From Oceanobacter sp045430275 (GTDB lineage Bacteria > Pseudomonadota > Gammaproteobacteria > Pseudomonadales > Oceanobacteraceae): a stretch of 64,000 nt of DNA. The position numbers were made by a program, and so were the translations under genes. Shown piece by piece: positions 61,063 through 64,000 of the stretch (position 1 is the stretch's first letter; each line of letters begins with the position of its first letter). Location: contig JAILXU010000005.1 of the NCBI GenBank assembly GCA_045430275.1, forward strand, positions 164,253 through 228,252, written 5' to 3'. The notes beneath the pieces were generated by a model. The model did not search any database. It was not told the origin of the DNA and saw nothing but the letters and a program-made list of their open reading frames with translations.

Positions 61063-61929
61063 TTATCCCGCAACCGGATCAAACAACTGCACTACATCCA
61101 GCCTCGGTGCCAGATGGCCCTTTTCCTGCTTTTCTTGCAGGGTTTCAAAGTCAAACAAGGCTCGGTCGGCCAGTTGGGATGGCGCAACGTTGGCGATGGC
61201 GGAGAAGATGTTTTCACTGCGGCCTGGCTGCTCTTTTTCCCACTGGGCCAGCATCATCTTGATGTTCTGACGTTGCAGGTTTTCCTGTGAACCGCACAGG
61301 TTGCACGGAATGATCGGGAATTCCTTCGCTTCGGCAAACGTCTGAATGTCTTTCTCTTTGCAGTAGGAGAGTGGGCGAATCAGTACGTGTTTTTTGTCAT
61401 CGCTCAACAGTTTGGGTGGCATGGCTTTGATCTTGCCGCCGTAGAACATGTTCAGGAACAGGGTTTCGATGATGTCATCGCGGTGGTGGCCCAACGCAAT
61501 TTTGTTGGCTCCGATGGACTCGGCAAATCCGTACAGAGTGCCACGGCGCAGGCGTGAGCACAGGCCGCAGGTGGTTTTACCCTCTGGCACAATTTCCTTC
61601 ACCACGCTGTAGGTGTCTTTCTCGACAATGTGGAAAGGCACTCCCAGGTTTTCCAGATACTCCGGCAGGATGTGCTCCGGGAAACCCGGCTGCTTTTGAT
61701 CCATATTGACCGCCACCAGCTCGAACGAAATCGGGGCGCTTTTCTGCAGGCCCATCAGGATTTCCAGCATGGTGTAGGAATCCTTGCCGCCGGACAGGCA
61801 GACCATCACCTTATCGCCCTCTTCAATCATGTTGTAGTCTTCAATCGCCTTGCCGACGTTACGGCGCAGACGTTTCTGCAACTTGTTGAATTCGGTGCGT
61901 TGTTTGCGTTCGTTTGGGGTGTTGGTCAT
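61063..61929 (-). CDS. ttcA: tRNA 2-thiocytidine biosynthesis protein TtcA
   Basis: Thiolates cytidine 32 in several tRNAs, using ATP and an iron-sulfur cluster. It has 288 residues. The PP-loop SGGKDS is at residues 46-51, and the cluster cysteines include Cys121 and Cys124 of TTCGLCSRLRRG, with IPCNLCGSQ further on. The start MTNTPNERKQRTEFNKLQKR at 61929 matches the family. Its ATG is 99 bases beyond the stop of an OmpA-like lipoprotein gene on the same strand. Confidence 0.96.
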   Translation of the reverse strand: MTNTPNERKQRTEFNKLQKRLRRNVGKAIEDYNMIEEGDKVMVCLSGGKDSYTMLEILMGLQKSAPISFELVAVNMDQKQPGFPEHILPEYLENLGVPFHIVEKDTYSVVKEIVPEGKTTCGLCSRLRRGTLYGFAESIGANKIALGHHRDDIIETLFLNMFYGGKIKAMPPKLLSDDKKHVLIRPLSYCKEKDIQTFAEAKEFPIIPCNLCGSQENLQRQNIKMMLAQWEKEQPGRSENIFSAIANVAPSQLADRALFDFETLQEKQEKGHLAPRLDVVQLFDPVAG

Positions 61930-61993
61930 GGTTGTAAGGCTGCTGGCGGGGAAAATGGGGGCGCTATTCTAGCGGGAAGCGATGGATGCGGGA

Positions 61994-62015
61994 AGCAGCA
62001 GAGTCATCTGCTGCT
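61994..62015 (-). terminator. Hairpin after the OmpA-like lipoprotein gene
   Basis: Perfect 9-base arms AGCAGCAGA / TCTGCTGCT with a 4-base loop, 13 bases after the lipoprotein stop on the minus strand and about 64 bases before the ttcA start. The short TTCCC that follows is a weak T-run. Confidence 0.55.
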
Positions 62016-62028
62016 GTGCGGGGGAAAA

Positions 62029-62703
62029 TTATTCTTCGGTAACGGGCACCAATGTGATTTCTACACGACGATTCTGGGCTTTGCCTTCAGAGCTTGTGTT
62101 GGAAGCAACCGGGCGATGCTCACCAAAACCAATAGGGTCGAGGCGTATTTTGTTGATGCCCTGGCTCTTGAGGTAATCTGAAACGGCATAGGCGCGGTCT
62201 TCAGAGAGCGTTTGGTTCATGGTTTCAGGGCCGTCACTGTCGGTGTGTCCGGCAACCACGACCAGAGTTTGATCGTATTCTTTCAAGACCACGGCAACCG
62301 AGTTCAGAACGTCATAAAAGCTGGAAATGATGCCAGCCCGACCTGAGCCAAAAGTGATATTGCCGGGCATAACCAGATTGATGCTGTCGCCTTCACGCTG
62401 GACGCTGACGCCAGAGCCACGAAGCTGTTTGCGCAACTTGGCTTCCTGAGCATCCATATAATAGCCAATGCCGCCGCCGACAATGCCGCCCCCAACGGTC
62501 GATGCCAGAATGCGCTGGTTACGCTTTTTGACGTTCTTTTCATCACGATTGTCGAGGTAGGCGGCAACGGCACCGACACTGGCACCAATACCGGCACCAA
62601 TTGCTGTTTTAGATACTTTTTCTTCGCCCGTGTAGGCGTCGAACGTGGTGCAACCACTGGTGAGAACGGCGGCGGTTGCGGCAGCAATAATGTACTTTTG
62701 CAT
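62029..62703 (-). CDS. OmpA-family lipoprotein with glycine zipper (YiaD-like)
   Basis: A 224-residue lipoprotein: lipobox in AVLTSGC with acylated Cys18, a glycine-zipper region (about 33-90: GAGIGASVGAVAAY and GGGIVGGGIGYY), and a C-terminal OmpA/MotB peptidoglycan-binding domain (about 115-220) with VVAGHTDSDGPETMNQTLSEDRA and NRRVEITLVP. It probably ties the outer membrane to peptidoglycan. The ATG at 62703 has an AAGGAAA site; an ATG seven codons upstream is possible. Confidence 0.92.
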   Translation of the reverse strand: MQKYIIAAATAAVLTSGCTTFDAYTGEEKVSKTAIGAGIGASVGAVAAYLDNRDEKNVKKRNQRILASTVGGGIVGGGIGYYMDAQEAKLRKQLRGSGVSVQREGDSINLVMPGNITFGSGRAGIISSFYDVLNSVAVVLKEYDQTLVVVAGHTDSDGPETMNQTLSEDRAYAVSDYLKSQGINKIRLDPIGFGEHRPVASNTSSEGKAQNRRVEITLVPVTEE

Positions 62704-62886
62704 CACTGATTTCCTTGATTCCATAAATAAAACGTTATTGCCGGGCTGTCCTGTATGCCGGGCGTTAATTAATAGCAGTATAGACCGGCCTGGTGGTATT
62801 GAGCTTATCATCTATTTGATCATCGGGTCAGCGTTCCAGATGAAGATGACGGCGCGGATTCAGCCAGTGCTTCCGGGTAGGTCGGG

Positions 62887-63483
62887 TCATCGAATTTCAT
62901 AGATTAACGGCAATCGGCCCTTGATTTTCAGTCGGCGGCGCTTGTCCCGAAACAGAATAATGGCTTCGTCTTTCTGAGGGGTCAGACCGGTCAGATGTTG
63001 AATAACGGATCTGTGTGTCACCAGAACGTGTGTGTGCGTCAAACTCTGGCTTTTCAGCCATTTGGCCAGGGTATTGGTCTGAAGTTTGATAATGGCCGGA
63101 TTTTCTGTCGTTGGGGCGTTGAGCATCGGAAGTTCATGGGCAGAGCCAAGCCCCAGGCGAGTGGCTGTTTCGATGGCACGACACCATTGGCTGGAGTACA
63201 CCAGTGCGTCTTGTATGTCATGTCGATGCAAGGTGTTGTAGTAGCGCTTGGCCTGGGTTTTGCCATGATCGGTCAGGTTCAAATGCTTGAAACACTTGGG
63301 CACATCCAGCTTGGTTGAATCTTCTGTGATGGCGGCCTCGGCGTGTTCGATCAGCAATATATGGCCTGGACGGGCGATGTCTCGCCAGAGCTGCAGCTCT
63401 TCGTCTGTCTCGTAATAACTCAGGGCATAAACTGTGTTGGCACAGAATGAGATCAGCCCCAAGCACGCTATCTTCCAATGCAT
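62887..63483 (-). CDS. Exported histidine-phosphatase-superfamily protein with altered RHG motif
   Basis: A 198-residue protein with a signal peptide (MHWKIACLGLISFCANTVYA) and a phosphoglycerate-mutase-like fold: LTDHGKTQAKRYYNTL, VYSSQWCRAIETATRLGLG and LVTHRSVIQHLTG match the branch of small periplasmic histidine phosphatases. The usual catalytic RHG/RHA reads LIEHAEAA: His47 is kept but the arginine before it is Glu46. The second histidine (VTHRS) and the arginine in WCRA are present. It may be a non-canonical phosphatase or have lost activity. The ATG at 63483 has an AGGA site. Confidence 0.82.
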   Translation of the reverse strand: MHWKIACLGLISFCANTVYALSYYETDEELQLWRDIARPGHILLIEHAEAAITEDSTKLDVPKCFKHLNLTDHGKTQAKRYYNTLHRHDIQDALVYSSQWCRAIETATRLGLGSAHELPMLNAPTTENPAIIKLQTNTLAKWLKSQSLTHTHVLVTHRSVIQHLTGLTPQKDEAIILFRDKRRRLKIKGRLPLIYEIR

Positions 63484-63720
63484 TGTGATGTTCCTCTCAA
63501 AATACAGCGAAAGCATAGCAGGGAATACGAACTTTGGTTGACTAGGGGGTGAATTTGTAGCTGTTATTTTGGTGGGCGAGATAAACTGTGCAGCAGGGCT
63601 TGTCGCTCGTGTTGGGTCTTGGGGAAATGTGAAAGATTGATTCTTGTATCAATATTGCAACTGATATGATGATCGCCACTAACGTATTCAATAAACGTAT
63701 TCGACAGGAATATCAAACAT

Positions 63721-63909
63721 ATGGAAATACACAACACGATCATTGCCCGTTCTACGCTTGCCGCTGCTCTGTGTGTCGCATTGTCGTCACCTGTGATGGC
63801 CGGGCCATCTATTAACGACATGCAGACCTGTCAGGCCTTGCTGGAGTTTCTTGATCAGAAACTGGAACGTGCTCCCAAGAGTTATGGGGCAGAGCAAGGG
63901 CACCTCTGA
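63721..63909 (+). CDS. Small secreted protein of unknown function
   Basis: A 62-residue product with an export signal (MEIHNTIIARSTLAAALCVALSSPVMA) and a 35-residue mature part with one cysteine (MQTCQALLEFLDQ), helical by pattern. AGGAA lies 11 bases upstream of the ATG. It is divergent from the phosphatase-like gene, with a 237-base gap. I do not recognise a family; at this length a chance open frame is possible, but the signal peptide argues for a gene. Confidence 0.55.
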   Translation: MEIHNTIIARSTLAAALCVALSSPVMAGPSINDMQTCQALLEFLDQKLERAPKSYGAEQGHL

Positions 63910-64000
63910 TTTTCTCGATGTACAGCTGCTATCTCGAGCTGGCTTAATTTTTGACGCTGTATTTCTTGTCTTTTAGCCCAAAAACCATCCTGATTACGCC

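Overview
The window looks like a chromosomal segment of a free-living, probably marine gammaproteobacterium of the Oceanospirillales/Pseudomonadales type. The evidence is the mtaD | gyrA-serC-pheA-hisC-tyrA/aroA-cmk-rpsA-ihfB-lapA-lapB-pyrF order, which is the Pseudomonas-type aromatic supraoperon with its TyrA-AroA fusion, together with TRAP transport, a large modular cellulase, an AlkK-like acyl-CoA synthetase and outer-membrane porin and lipoproteins. I cannot name the genus. I see no prophage, insertion sequence, CRISPR array or integron; coding density is high and codon use looks even.

Layout. 1-16857: housekeeping block. A cut-off deaminase gene (mtaD) faces away from gyrA; serC, pheA, hisC, tyrA-aroA, cmk and rpsA follow in one direction, closed by a strong terminator after rpsA; then ihfB, lapA, lapB, pyrF, ugd and a DedA-family gene. 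16858-22928: a tandem-domain pterin synthase-like gene on the minus strand, a large lipoprotein of unknown function with two small followers, and a patatin-like phospholipase. 23026-26421: a GH9 cellulase with CBM3, Ig/PKD and CBM2 modules. 26882-30319: a four-gene operon (hisI, pyrC, folE2, gamma-carbonic anhydrase) behind a near-perfect Zur-type palindrome. I read it as a zinc-starvation substitution operon and as the most coherent regulatory story in the window.

30382-35659 (minus): a TakP-type TRAP transporter (dctP, dctQ, dctM) followed by its likely NarL-type sensor and regulator; a perfect hairpin separates dctP from dctQ, and an inverted repeat that may be an operator lies upstream. 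36205-41223: bifunctional proline dehydrogenase putA (type B, without the DNA-binding domain) and a convergent membrane HAMP-GAF protein without an output domain. 41367-41629: a tRNA-Glu/tRNA-Gly operon with a textbook promoter and terminator. 42056-48017: porin (its stop codon lies inside a 14-bp tandem repeat), acyl-CoA synthetase, PQQ-type sugar dehydrogenase and phosphoethanolamine transferase.

48236-55354: a 913-residue DUF349 protein, sbcB, a DUF2157 membrane protein, and an NCS2-like permease with a perfect Anr/FNR box upstream. 55411-59641: an envelope/redox module (YceI, OmpR-type two-component system with a His-rich periplasmic sensor, His/Gly-rich PepSY-like protein, cytochrome b561). 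59779-63909: a lipoprotein phosphodiesterase, ttcA, an OmpA-like lipoprotein, a histidine-phosphatase-fold protein whose RHG motif is altered, and a small secreted protein.
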